Assembly: GCF_029914245.1 (NCBI RefSeq)
Contig: NZ_JARYZI010000001.1
Location: forward strand, 434,001 to 498,000
Origin: Fusibacter bizertensis
GTDB taxonomy: Bacteria; Bacillota; Clostridia; Peptostreptococcales; Acidaminobacteraceae
Reading direction: 5' to 3'
DNA length: 64,000 nt
Below, in pieces: positions 26,608 to 34,147 of the stretch (position 1 is the first letter of the stretch; every line of letters begins with the position of its first letter). A program made the translations under genes and the position numbers. The notes under the pieces are model-generated. The model searched no databases and had not been told where the DNA came from. It saw only the letters and a program-made list of their open reading frames with translations.

Positions 26608-26873
26608 AAAGACCCAAATATATCAGCATCGCTATTCTTGATGGATTATTTCTTATTTTATTTTTAGTGATGTGGTACTATGCAGCATACGAGATCGATG
26701 GCGATTTCACTTACTTAATTTTTACATATCTTGTTGCAAATGCAGTGATTAGTGCCCTCGTCTATAAAAAACACGAAGACTTCAGAAGCCTTTCAACTTT
26801 TCTACTTAGAATCGTGTTGCCAGCCTGTCTCATCCTCTTTGTCGCCGTCGTTTTCATTATTAGGTTATTTTAA
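26604..26873 (+). CDS. small three-helix membrane protein
   Basis: 89 residues with three hydrophobic segments (about 5-25, 32-50 and 66-86). Translationally coupled to the small membrane protein upstream through ATGA, with AAGGAG as its site inside that gene. Ends 38 nt before a bidirectional terminator. No family recognised. Confidence 0.65.
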   Translation: MKRPKYISIAILDGLFLILFLVMWYYAAYEIDGDFTYLIFTYLVANAVISALVYKKHEDFRSLSTFLLRIVLPACLILFVAVVFIIRLF

Positions 26874-26911
26874 TAATCATCACATTCCATCAATGCTCAT
26901 CACCTACCATC

Positions 26912-26944
26912 AAAAAAGAGAAGGGCATAAAGTCCTTCTCTTTT
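26912..26944. terminator. bidirectional intrinsic terminator
   Basis: AAAAGAGAAGG and CCTTCTCTTTT form an 11-bp stem over a 9-nt loop, with A-run before and T-run after. It serves the small membrane protein pair (plus) and pheA (minus). Confidence 0.85.
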
Positions 26945-26948
26945 CATG

Positions 26949-27932
26949 TTACTCTCTTTGCATGCTATTCTCTTTATAATTTCCAAGTACTGCGAAATAC
27001 TCGCTCATGTCTTTAACTTCCTCTATGGCAGTTACGATTTCCGGTGCCGCTAGGTTTCCTGCCACATCTACGAAGAAAAAGTAGAACCATGGCTTATTTT
27101 TAATGGGCCTTGAGATGATTCTGAGTAGGTTGACATCGTGCACTGCAAATTTCTCAAGCGCATGGTATAGCGCCCCTGCTTTGTGTGGTAATGAAAATAC
27201 CAAACTCAAACGGTCCGCCTCCGCTTTTGGCTCGTGGTCCTTTGCGATCACTAAAAACCGTGTGGAATTGGTCACATTGTCTTGGATGTTTTCCTTTAAA
27301 ATGGCGAGGTTATAGATCACCGCTGCGCGTCTGCTCCCAATCGCTGTGATGTGTTTATCCCCAGTCGCCTCCACTAGCGCTGCACTTTTGGCTGTATTGC
27401 TGTAAGCCACAGGCGTAATCGCTGGATGTGTGGACAAAAAGCTACCGCATTGTTCGATGCCCTGCGTATGGCTATACACTTTTTGAATATCACCCACCAA
27501 AGAGCCCGGCAGCCCCAGAAGATGGTGCTTGATTTGAAGGTATTGTTCACCTACGACTTTGAGATCATGTGCAATCAACAGATCATACACATCCTTGATA
27601 TCTCCAGTGGATGAGTTTTCAACCGGTACTACCCCATAATGGATTTTGCCATCTCTCACCGCCTTAAACACCCCTTCAAAAGTGTCAAAAGCCTGCGCCT
27701 GAATCTCCTCGCCAAAGTATGAGATCAGCGCCTCTTCACTGTAAGCACCTCTTATGCCTTGGTAACCTGCACTTAATAGGGACATGTCTAAACTGACATT
27801 CTTTTGCCTTATGTGCTCATGATTTATTATCTCGTGATTTATTAGTTCATGATTTATTTGTTCATGATTTATTTGTTCATGATTTATTTGTTCATGATTT
27901 ATTATCTCGTGACTTATTACTTCTATGTTCAT
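26949..27932 (-). CDS. pheA: prephenate dehydratase
   Basis: Converts prephenate to phenylpyruvate in phenylalanine synthesis. The catalytic PDT domain starts at GIRGAYSEEAL and contains the conserved NSTRFLVIA; the C-terminal ACT domain (SLPHKAGALYHAL, ISRPIKNKPWFY) binds phenylalanine for feedback control. There is no chorismate mutase domain. The first 40 or so residues are an expanded repeat of NHEQI/NHEII units that precedes the normal start of the family. I chose ATG 27932 (AAGGG 12 nt upstream); a GTG at 27971 inside aroA is the alternative. Last gene of the aro operon. Confidence 0.9.
   Translation of the reverse strand: MNIEVISHEIINHEQINHEQINHEQINHELINHEIINHEHIRQKNVSLDMSLLSAGYQGIRGAYSEEALISYFGEEIQAQAFDTFEGVFKAVRDGKIHYGVVPVENSSTGDIKDVYDLLIAHDLKVVGEQYLQIKHHLLGLPGSLVGDIQKVYSHTQGIEQCGSFLSTHPAITPVAYSNTAKSAALVEATGDKHITAIGSRRAAVIYNLAILKENIQDNVTNSTRFLVIAKDHEPKAEADRLSLVFSLPHKAGALYHALEKFAVHDVNLLRIISRPIKNKPWFYFFFVDVAGNLAAPEIVTAIEEVKDMSEYFAVLGNYKENSMQRE
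27821..27915. repeat. 15-bp in-frame tandem repeat in pheA
   Basis: About six units of CATGATTTATTTGTT with slight variants encode the pentapeptide INHEQ on the minus strand. The unit length keeps the reading frame. Confidence 0.9.
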
Positions 27933-27948
27933 CTGATTATATTTCCCT

Positions 27949-29247
27949 TCAATTTTCTGATATAATGCCACCTACGCGTTTGAATTCTTGGAAGAAATGC
28001 GGGTAGGATTTGTCTATGGCGCTGCTGTTTGTGATGATGACTTCTCCTTCACAGCGAAGCGATGCCACTGCAAGGCTCATGGCGATTCTGTGGTCGTTCC
28101 AGCTGTCTACGATGCCACCTTTTAGTGAGGTCTTTCCCTGTATGATGAGACCGTCGTCCGCTTCAGTGATATCTGCACCTAGTTTTGATAGCTCTGTTGC
28201 GATGGCTTTTAGTCTGTCTGATTCTTTGATTCTAAGTCTTGACGCATTGATAATCTTAGTTTCACCTTCGCTAAGTGCTGCAAGCACTGCCAATACTGGG
28301 ACGATATCGGGACACTGTGAACCGTCTATAACCGTGCCATGAGTTTCTGATTTGAGGATATGGAGATTGGATGTTTGTGTAGCTTGTGATGCTTGAGATG
28401 CTTGTGATGTTTCTTCTATGATTTTTCCGCCCATGCTTTTACAGATCTCTAAGATGGCTTTATCACCCTGTAGCGACTGTGCGCTTAGGTCTTTTAGGGT
28501 CAAATCTCCGTCCAGTAGCCCTGCCACGATCCAGAAAGCTGCTTGTGAGTAGTCGCCTTCTACTCTGAAGTTGTGCGGCGTAAAGCGCTGTCCACCTTTG
28601 ATGGTAAAGTGTTCGTAGTTGTGGTTGATGATTTCTACGCCAAATGTTTTGAGCACATCCATGGTGATATCCACATATTGTTTCGACTCAAGTGGTGATG
28701 TGACCACGATCTGTGAATCCTCTTTTAGTGATGGGAGTGCAAACATAAGTCCAGTGATAAACTGCGAACTTACATCCCCAGGCACTTCGTATATCCCCGG
28801 TTTAAGTTCACCTTCCACAAGTAGTGGCATTTTAGCTCTGTATTCATATCTAATGCCTTGTTTGTTGAAGATATCAAAGTACGGACTTAGTGGTCTCGAC
28901 ATAAGCGAGGGCTTTCCACTGAAAACCACGGGCTTATCTACAAGTCCACCAAATGGGACTAAAAACCGAAGTGTAGACCCAGACTCATTACACTGTACAG
29001 GATGAATCGGCGCTCTTAGGTGCCCATCTGAGATGATGTCCACACGGCCGGGATAAGTATTGACGTTGATGCCAAAATCTTGCATGGCATCACATGTTGC
29101 TATTATGTCTTTTGAAAACACGATGTTTTCAAGTTTTGAGTATCCGCTCGCCATAGACGCTGCAATTACTGCTCTGTGACTGATACTTTTAGATGGTGGT
29201 ATGACTATTTCGCCTTCAAGATGATTTGGTTGAATCGTAACTTTCAT
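27949..29247 (-). CDS. aroA: 3-phosphoshikimate 1-carboxyvinyltransferase (EPSP synthase)
   Basis: 432 residues. Joins shikimate 3-phosphate and phosphoenolpyruvate. Conserved motifs: PSKSISHRAVIAA at 18-30, NESGSTLRFLVPFGG near 86, and RIKESDRLKAIA near 345. A short Ser/Gln/Ala tract (SQASQASQATQ) encoded by 9-bp repeats is inserted before HGTVIDGSQCPD, at a surface position by inference. ATG 29247 follows AAGGGGG. Downstream is pheA; upstream is an unusual 467-bp AT-rich gap before tyrA. Confidence 0.95.
   Translation of the reverse strand: MKVTIQPNHLEGEIVIPPSKSISHRAVIAASMASGYSKLENIVFSKDIIATCDAMQDFGINVNTYPGRVDIISDGHLRAPIHPVQCNESGSTLRFLVPFGGLVDKPVVFSGKPSLMSRPLSPYFDIFNKQGIRYEYRAKMPLLVEGELKPGIYEVPGDVSSQFITGLMFALPSLKEDSQIVVTSPLESKQYVDITMDVLKTFGVEIINHNYEHFTIKGGQRFTPHNFRVEGDYSQAAFWIVAGLLDGDLTLKDLSAQSLQGDKAILEICKSMGGKIIEETSQASQASQATQTSNLHILKSETHGTVIDGSQCPDIVPVLAVLAALSEGETKIINASRLRIKESDRLKAIATELSKLGADITEADDGLIIQGKTSLKGGIVDSWNDHRIAMSLAVASLRCEGEVIITNSSAIDKSYPHFFQEFKRVGGIISEN
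28374..28410. repeat. 9-bp in-frame tandem repeat in aroA
   Basis: Four units of the type GATGCTTGT/GATGCTTGA encode the SQA tripeptide on the minus strand. Confidence 0.8.
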
Positions 29248-29714
29248 GATAATCCCCCTTGTTTTAACCTTATTTGATGTAGATATTTGCCAGTTGTTGA
29301 TATATGTTTATTTGTTATTTTATATAATAAATAGAACTTTATTTTAAGGATTTAATTTTGAGTATTTAATTTTGAAAGTTTCTTTCGCTAATTATTTTGA
29401 TATATTTATTATTTTTATAAAACTTAATTGATTAATTATTTTATTTAAAATAACTATTATATATATATTTATTTTATAATTTTATTTTTATATCAAAACA
29501 ATTGTTAATTTAAAATGTTTTTGAAATTTTGAAATATATATATAAAATCTAAAGTGTATTTAGTAACATGAAATTTATTTTGTAATAAACAATTTTTTAC
29601 GCAAGAAAAAATGTGTTTGATTTTTAAAAACTACTTCGTGTTTAAAATTGATATTGAGATAAACAAACTCAACATTTAGGTTCATAGTTGTAAATTGTTA
29701 TTTTAGGTGATTGC
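29248..29714. other. AT-rich gap inside the aro operon
   Basis: 467 bp of very AT-rich sequence between tyrA and aroA. I see no terminator and no conserved gene. One 36-codon frame (29575-29685, minus) has no ribosome site. Next to aroA is its ribosome site. A secondary promoter is possible but cannot be singled out in such composition. Confidence 0.6.
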
Positions 29715-30998
29715 TTATAGGTTGCACGCTTCAGACCAATTAAATAGTGTATGGTTAAAAAGTAACTTGGCATTTTGAAGTGCGCTGTCAGTGTAGTACC
29801 CTACTTTTAAAACCCCTGGAATATGCTCGCGTGCATGGATGATCTCGATGTCTTTGATGTTGATGTCGTTATCTGCCATTAGTCCAGCTACTTTTGCAAT
29901 CACGCCGGGTTGATCTTTCACATCGATATAGAGTGCGTATTCTTTGTCGTATGAGTCTACAAGGTGTTTTGGAATCCCTTCACGGACCAATTTTGATTCG
30001 GTCAAGAAGGTTTCTAGTCCACGGGTATCCTCTGACATGATCATGGCTTTGCACTTTTCCAAATTAGATAAAAGATCTTCCATTGCTGATAAAATCTGCG
30101 ATTTGTTTGCGCTTAGGATATCGCGCCATAGTTTTGGATCGCCTGCTGCGATACGTGTGGCGTCCCTGAAACCACCACCGACAAAGTGAATCAGGTCATT
30201 TTTACTTTCTCCCAAACTCTGCACCAAGAGCGCTGCGCAAAGATGTGGCAAGTGGCTCGTGCGCGCAACCATGTGATCATGTGCCTCAGGTGAAATCAGA
30301 TGCGGTTTGCCACCAAGTAGCTCAACCAGATGCCATAACCTATGAAGGTCATTATCTGATGCGATTATCTCGTTTGAGCCAGTCATATCCTCTTTAACCG
30401 CATTTACCTCTTTATCCTCAGTTTGCACCGTTAAAAAATAATATGCATTTTCAAATAAATGTGCCTTGGATACTTCGTAGCCAGATTTCTCTGAACCCGC
30501 CATAGGATGGCCTCCGATGAACCGATGAGAGCCTTTTAATATGTCTGCGACGGTTGCATGCACGGATGACTTGACGCTTCCGACATCTGTGATGAGACAG
30601 TCAGGTGGAATGTGGTTTTTGATGTCTTTTAAGATTTTGGCGTAGGTACATATGGGTGATGCGAGGATGATCAGGTCACATTTTTTTACAATTTCATGAA
30701 AATCGTTTTGATCGTTGTCGATGACGCCTTCTGCATGTGCCTTTTGGACGGTCTTTGTGCTATTGCTTAAGCCGAAAATTTTACCTGTGTAAGGGCTATT
30801 TTTAAGCGCTTTGGCTATCGATCCACCTATGAGACCAAGTCCTATGATGCCTATATTTTCGAAATTTATATCTTTATTTATGTCTCTATTTAAGTCTCTA
30901 TTTAAGTCTCTATTTAAGTCTCTATTTTTGTTGCTATTTTTGTCGCTATTTACGTCGCTATTTTTGTCGCTTTTTGCTTTTACTTCGTTGTTCATCAT
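29715..30998 (-). CDS. tyrA: prephenate dehydrogenase
   Basis: 427 residues. NAD-dependent step to 4-hydroxyphenylpyruvate in tyrosine synthesis. The dinucleotide motif GLGLIGGS is at 53-60; TDVGSVKSS and HPMAGSEKSGYE are family motifs; a C-terminal ACT domain (YIDVKDQPGVIAKVAGLM) begins near 357. The first 45 residues are a low-complexity Asn/Lys/Asp/Arg tract (repeats of NRDL) not seen in typical TyrA. ATG 30998 follows AGGGGGCG. It starts 6 nt after aroF. Confidence 0.93.
   Translation of the reverse strand: MMNNEVKAKSDKNSDVNSDKNSNKNRDLNRDLNRDLNRDINKDINFENIGIIGLGLIGGSIAKALKNSPYTGKIFGLSNSTKTVQKAHAEGVIDNDQNDFHEIVKKCDLIILASPICTYAKILKDIKNHIPPDCLITDVGSVKSSVHATVADILKGSHRFIGGHPMAGSEKSGYEVSKAHLFENAYYFLTVQTEDKEVNAVKEDMTGSNEIIASDNDLHRLWHLVELLGGKPHLISPEAHDHMVARTSHLPHLCAALLVQSLGESKNDLIHFVGGGFRDATRIAAGDPKLWRDILSANKSQILSAMEDLLSNLEKCKAMIMSEDTRGLETFLTESKLVREGIPKHLVDSYDKEYALYIDVKDQPGVIAKVAGLMADNDINIKDIEIIHAREHIPGVLKVGYYTDSALQNAKLLFNHTLFNWSEACNL
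30871..30980. repeat. 12-bp in-frame tandem repeat in tyrA
   Basis: About nine units of CTATTTAAGTCT and variants (CTATTTTTGTCG) encode the NRDL/NSDKN tract at the TyrA N-terminus. Confidence 0.88.
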
Positions 30999-31004
30999 CG
31001 CCCC

Positions 31005-32006
31005 CTATACGATTTGATGGATTTTCTCTACGATTTTGACGAGTTTGGTGAAACGCTCTGGCTTCAGTGATTGCTGACCATCACTAAGTGCGTGCTCTGG
31101 ATCGTTGTGCACTTCGATCATCAGGCCGTGTGCGCCGATGGCTACTGCTGCTCTTGAGACCGGTTCAACCAATTGCCATCTGCCCGTTGCATGGCTTGGA
31201 TCAATAAGGATTGGCAAGTGGCTAAGTTCCTTGATGGCTGAGACGACTGCTAAATCAAGCGTGTTACGTGTATAGCTTTCAAAGGTTCTGATGCCTCGTT
31301 CACACAAGATCACATTGGGGTTGCCAGATGCCATGATGTATTCTGCTGACATTAAAAATTCTTCTATGGTTGCGGACATGCCGCGCTTTAAACAGATGGG
31401 TTTACTTGACCGCCCTGCGTGCTTTAAAAGTGCGAAGTTTTGCATATTGCGTGCGCCGATCTGGATGATGTCAGCATACTGTTCAATGAGGTCAAATTCT
31501 TCAATGGACATGGCCTCTGTGATGATGGGGAGTCCGGTTTCTGCTTTTGCTTTTTTTAAAAATTTGAGCCCTTCTTCGCCAAGACCTTGGAAACTATAAG
31601 GTGAGGTTCTCGGTTTAAATGCGCCACCTCTCAGTAAATGTCCACCCGCTGCTTTGACTTCCCTTGCGATGTGCATGATCTGCTCTTCACTTTCCACAGA
31701 ACAGGGACCGCCGATGATGGTGAGATTGTCGCCGCCTATTTTATGACCACCTATATCGATCACGGTATCCATCGGTTGAAATGTTCTGCTTGCAAGCTTG
31801 TATGGCTCTTGTACTTTCATCACTTTGTCTACAACGTGCTGTGCCTCAATATGCGTGATGTCTACTTTGGTGGTATCGCCAACCAGTCCAAGTACACCAT
31901 GATTTTCACTGCCAGCATCTTTCACCTCAAGTCCCATTTTTTCAATCATCTGGATTAAATCCCTCTTTTCTTCGTCAGTTACGATTCTCTTAAGTACTAC
32001 GATCAT
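31005..32006 (-). CDS. aroF: 3-deoxy-7-phosphoheptulonate synthase (DAHP synthase, type I-beta)
   Basis: 333 residues. First step of aromatic synthesis from erythrose 4-phosphate and phosphoenolpyruvate. An N-terminal ferredoxin-like regulatory domain (1-70) precedes the TIM barrel with GGPCSVES at 99-106 and KPRTSPYSFQG at 131-141. This N-terminal domain mediates tyrosine/phenylalanine feedback in related enzymes such as that of Thermotoga. ATG 32006 follows GGGGG. First enzyme gene of the operon, preceded by two attenuators. Confidence 0.95.
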   Translation of the reverse strand: MIVVLKRIVTDEEKRDLIQMIEKMGLEVKDAGSENHGVLGLVGDTTKVDITHIEAQHVVDKVMKVQEPYKLASRTFQPMDTVIDIGGHKIGGDNLTIIGGPCSVESEEQIMHIAREVKAAGGHLLRGGAFKPRTSPYSFQGLGEEGLKFLKKAKAETGLPIITEAMSIEEFDLIEQYADIIQIGARNMQNFALLKHAGRSSKPICLKRGMSATIEEFLMSAEYIMASGNPNVILCERGIRTFESYTRNTLDLAVVSAIKELSHLPILIDPSHATGRWQLVEPVSRAAVAIGAHGLMIEVHNDPEHALSDGQQSLKPERFTKLVKIVEKIHQIV

Positions 32007-32052
32007 TGTTTTTTCCCCCGTCCACGTATTTGTTTTTTATTTTTTGGTAAAT

Positions 32053-32085
32053 AAAAAAGGAAGTTTCTTCAAGAAACTCCCTTTG
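32053..32085 (-). terminator. attenuator terminator 2
   Basis: On the minus strand GGGAGTTTCTT-GA-AGAAACTTCC followed by TTTTTTATTT. Lies 24 nt after the stop of leader peptide 2 and 46 nt before aroF. Confidence 0.85.
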
Positions 32086-32109
32086 AAATCATGTCAGTAT
32101 ACAGCTAGG

Positions 32110-32295
32110 CTATATCATGCACATTCGGTTGGTGTTTGCTCCAAGTTTGGTAAATCGATTTTGTTTGAATTTTTGGTATGCAAAAAAGCTGTAGCTAAAA
32201 AAGTAATAGCTGCAGTAAAAACTAAATCGATACATTTGAGTACTCAGTTGGAGCTGTGATTGCTGATTGGTTTGTTTGACTGTGTGCTGATCCAT
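32110..32295 (-). CDS. aro operon leader peptide 2 (Phe/Tyr-rich)
   Basis: 61 residues from ATG 32295 with AAAGGAG 7 nt upstream; the frame extends further up without a site. Residues 22-40 (YRFSFYCSYYFFSYSFFAY) hold 6 Phe and 6 Tyr and no Trp. It shares the FYCS..FSYSFF core with leader 1, so the two arose by duplication. A terminator follows. Ribosome stalling at Phe or Tyr codons would favour read-through into aroF; the anti-terminator pairing was not worked out. Confidence 0.8.
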   Translation of the reverse strand: MDQHTVKQTNQQSQLQLSTQMYRFSFYCSYYFFSYSFFAYQKFKQNRFTKLGANTNRMCMI

Positions 32296-32358
32296 TAGTT
32301 TTCTCCTTTGCGGTTTAGTAAGCTTTGTCTTGGATAAAATTATCATTGTGACTTCAAT

Positions 32359-32390
32359 AAAAAAAGGAGCTCCCATATAGGAACTCCTTA
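32359..32390 (-). terminator. attenuator terminator 1
   Basis: On the minus strand AAGGAGTTCC-TATAT-GGGAGCTCCTT followed by TTTTTATT. Lies 22 nt after the stop of leader peptide 1 and 64 nt before leader 2. Confidence 0.82.
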
Positions 32391-32411
32391 ACTCACTTTT
32401 TTCATGTCATC

Positions 32412-32576
32412 TTACGATGCACAAATCATCTGAATGGCGTTTACCCTTAGGTTAATATAGCTTTGAAACTTCGATTTTTTGTATGAGAAAAAGCTGTAGC
32501 TAAAATAAAAAAAGCTGCAGTAAAAGTTAAAGCTATAAAAATTGTTGAGTTTGTTTTTTATAGTTAAGTTTCTCAT
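32412..32576 (-). CDS. aro operon leader peptide 1 (Phe/Tyr-rich)
   Basis: 54 residues from ATG 32576 with GAGG 7 nt upstream. Residues 13-32 (FYSFNFYCSFFYFSYSFFSY) hold 8 Phe and 5 Tyr, and no Trp occurs in the peptide. It is too short for an automatic gene call. It follows a near-consensus promoter by about 50 nt and precedes a terminator, the classical layout of ribosome-mediated attenuation. Confidence 0.8.
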   Translation of the reverse strand: MRNLTIKNKLNNFYSFNFYCSFFYFSYSFFSYKKSKFQSYINLRVNAIQMICAS

Positions 32577-32626
32577 CAAAATACCTCTTTCAAAGTTATG
32601 AACCCGACGAACATATATTGTTATGT

Positions 32627-32656
32627 ATTATATACTTGGGTGATTTCATTTGTCAA
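32627..32656 (-). promoter_or_regulatory. sigma-A type promoter of the aro operon
   Basis: On the minus strand -35 TTGACA (32656-32651) and -10 TATAAT (32632-32627) are both perfect consensus with an 18-nt spacer. It is about 50 nt upstream of leader peptide 1. Confidence 0.88.
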
Positions 32657-32692
32657 CTTTTTGTGGATTTATTTTAAGGTCAAATTAATGTG

Positions 32693-32768
32693 TAAGTTCA
32701 TGGGCAAGTTCAAAGGTAAGTTCAAAGGTAAGTTCAAAGGTAAGTTCAAGAGCAAGTTCAAAGGCACT
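32693..32768. repeat. 12-bp tandem repeat
   Basis: About six units of AAGTTCAAAGGT and variants, upstream of the aro promoter and next to hairpin repeat copy 1. Confidence 0.85.
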
Positions 32769-32784
32769 GTCATGTAATCAGAGC

Positions 32785-32896
32785 AAAGGTCAGCTACAAA
32801 TAGAATCTTTCAGTCCCAGTCCTCGACTATTTCGAATCAAGATTCTCAAAAGCTAGTCTGCGGAAGGACTTTCAGATTTATTTGTAGCTGGCCTTT
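32785..32896. repeat. terminator-nested hairpin repeat, copy 1
   Basis: Locus-specific outer stem AAAGGTCAGCTACAAATA/TATTTGTAGCTGGCCTTT encloses the shared core in reverse orientation (AGTCC and GGACT arms, diverged apex). Confidence 0.8.
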
Positions 32897-33137
32897 GGCG
32901 CGCTACTATGACAAGTGAGTTGAGCTTTTGTAAATGCCATGTGACTTATGCTAGAATTATGCTTTGATTCTTACGTTGAATTGTACATGAACTCCAGTTA
33001 AAACAAGTACTTGAACTTGGACTTGAACTATATACTGAAATACAACTTACCAATTACACTGTCTTAATTATCTAATTTTCAAATTGAATATATATGTAAA
33101 TTGGTATGAAACTTGATTTATAATGGCTCACAAATTT

Positions 33138-33218
33138 TGTCAGCAATAAATCTGAAAGTCCTTCCGCAGGTTATGGTTTGCAAACACAGTTTGCAATAAC
33201 CGAGGACTTAGGCTGAAT
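33138..33218. repeat. terminator-nested hairpin repeat, copy 2 (truncated)
   Basis: Forward core with AGTCC/GGACT, GGTTAT/ATAACC and TTGCAAA/TTTGCAA arms complete. The right flank is shortened; only a TCAGC/GCTGA outer stem remains. Confidence 0.75.
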
Positions 33219-33354
33219 GCTTCTATTGATGATGAAATTTGAATTATTTAAGTCAGTTCATAATTTAAATGATTCATCTTGACACGCTTTTTCATAGTGA
33301 TAATCTATAGGTATAGAATCATTTACTAATACAATTCATACATAGGAGGTTGTT

Positions 33355-33693
33355 ATGAAGAAAATTCTTTTATTTTGTTTAATGATATCACTTCTAATGA
33401 TGCCATCTTTTGCTGAGAAATATAGTGAAGATGAGAACAACACTAACATGCTAGAATCAGCTGATAAGTTAAAACAGATTATAAATACGCTTGAAAATAA
33501 TCTTGAATATAATACATATCAAGATCAGCAAAATAATCAAAATCAGCAAACTTATCTAAACAACAACGATATGATAAAACAAGCTGAACTACTTCAAAAA
33601 GTTATAAAAGAACTTGAAGCGATTTCTCCACCTATGATCTATAATCACATTAAATATAAGGGAAGTCATTTTTTGTTTTTTCACATGAAATAG
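33355..33693 (+). CDS. small secreted protein of unknown function
   Basis: 112 residues. A signal peptide (1-20, cleavage after PSFA) is followed by a helical, Gln/Asn/Glu-rich domain with DQQNNQNQQ in the middle. ATG 33355 follows TAGGAGG. No family recognised. It stands alone between two hairpin repeat copies. Confidence 0.65.
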   Translation: MKKILLFCLMISLLMMPSFAEKYSEDENNTNMLESADKLKQIINTLENNLEYNTYQDQQNNQNQQTYLNNNDMIKQAELLQKVIKELEAISPPMIYNHIKYKGSHFLFFHMK

Positions 33694-33746
33694 TCTTCTG
33701 TACTCCCAAGTTATAAAATCATAATCAAATCCATTTCAATAGTTCA

Positions 33747-33900
33747 AAAGTCAAAGTTTAAGGTTTGAGGTTTAAGGTTTAAGGTTTAAGGTTTAAGTTT
33801 CAAGGTTCAAGGTTCAAGGTTCAAGGTTCAAGACTTAAGATTCAAGACTTAAGGGTTAAGGATTAAGGATTAAGGATTAAGGATTAAGGATTAAGGTTCA
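33747..33900. repeat. 7-bp tandem repeats
   Basis: Runs of GGTTTAA, then GGTTCAA, then GGATTAA units in succession, about 20 copies in all, ending next to hairpin repeat copy 3. It looks like successive expansions of one heptamer with point changes. Confidence 0.9.
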
Positions 33901-33924
33901 TCAAATATCAGTACATAGTCCATA

Positions 33925-34042
33925 AAAAAAGACCAGCTATCAAATAAATCTGAAAGTCCTTCCGCAGGTTATGGTTTGCGAATCCTAATTCGCAATAACC
34001 GAGGACTGGGACTAAAAGATTTCATTTGAAGTTGGTCTTTTG
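33925..34042. repeat. terminator-nested hairpin repeat, copy 3
   Basis: Outer stem AAAAGACCAGCT...TCAAAT with ATTTGA...AGTTGGTCTTTT, forward core with apex TTGCGAA/TTCGCAA. It lies between convergent genes at 33355 and 34148, where a bidirectional terminator is expected. Confidence 0.82.
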
Positions 34043-34060
34043 ATTGAACATGCCATAAAT

Positions 34061-34142
34061 TTGATTTTGACTTTGACTTTGACCTTGACTTTGACCTTCG
34101 ACCTTGACTTTAACCTTCGACCTTTGACCTTGATCTTTGACC
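34061..34142. repeat. degenerate hexamer array
   Basis: About thirteen imperfect units of TTGACC/TTGACT with occasional TTCGACC, adjacent to hairpin copy 3. Confidence 0.82.
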
Positions 34143-34147
34143 CTCTA

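Noticed and set aside
29575-29685. A third Phe-containing leader peptide before aroA
   Set aside because: 36 codons with several Phe, but no ribosome site and no following terminator.
32007-32660. T-box riboswitch before aroF
   Set aside because: No T-box consensus (AGGGTGGNACCGCG-like) is seen on the minus strand; two translated leader frames with terminators explain the region better.
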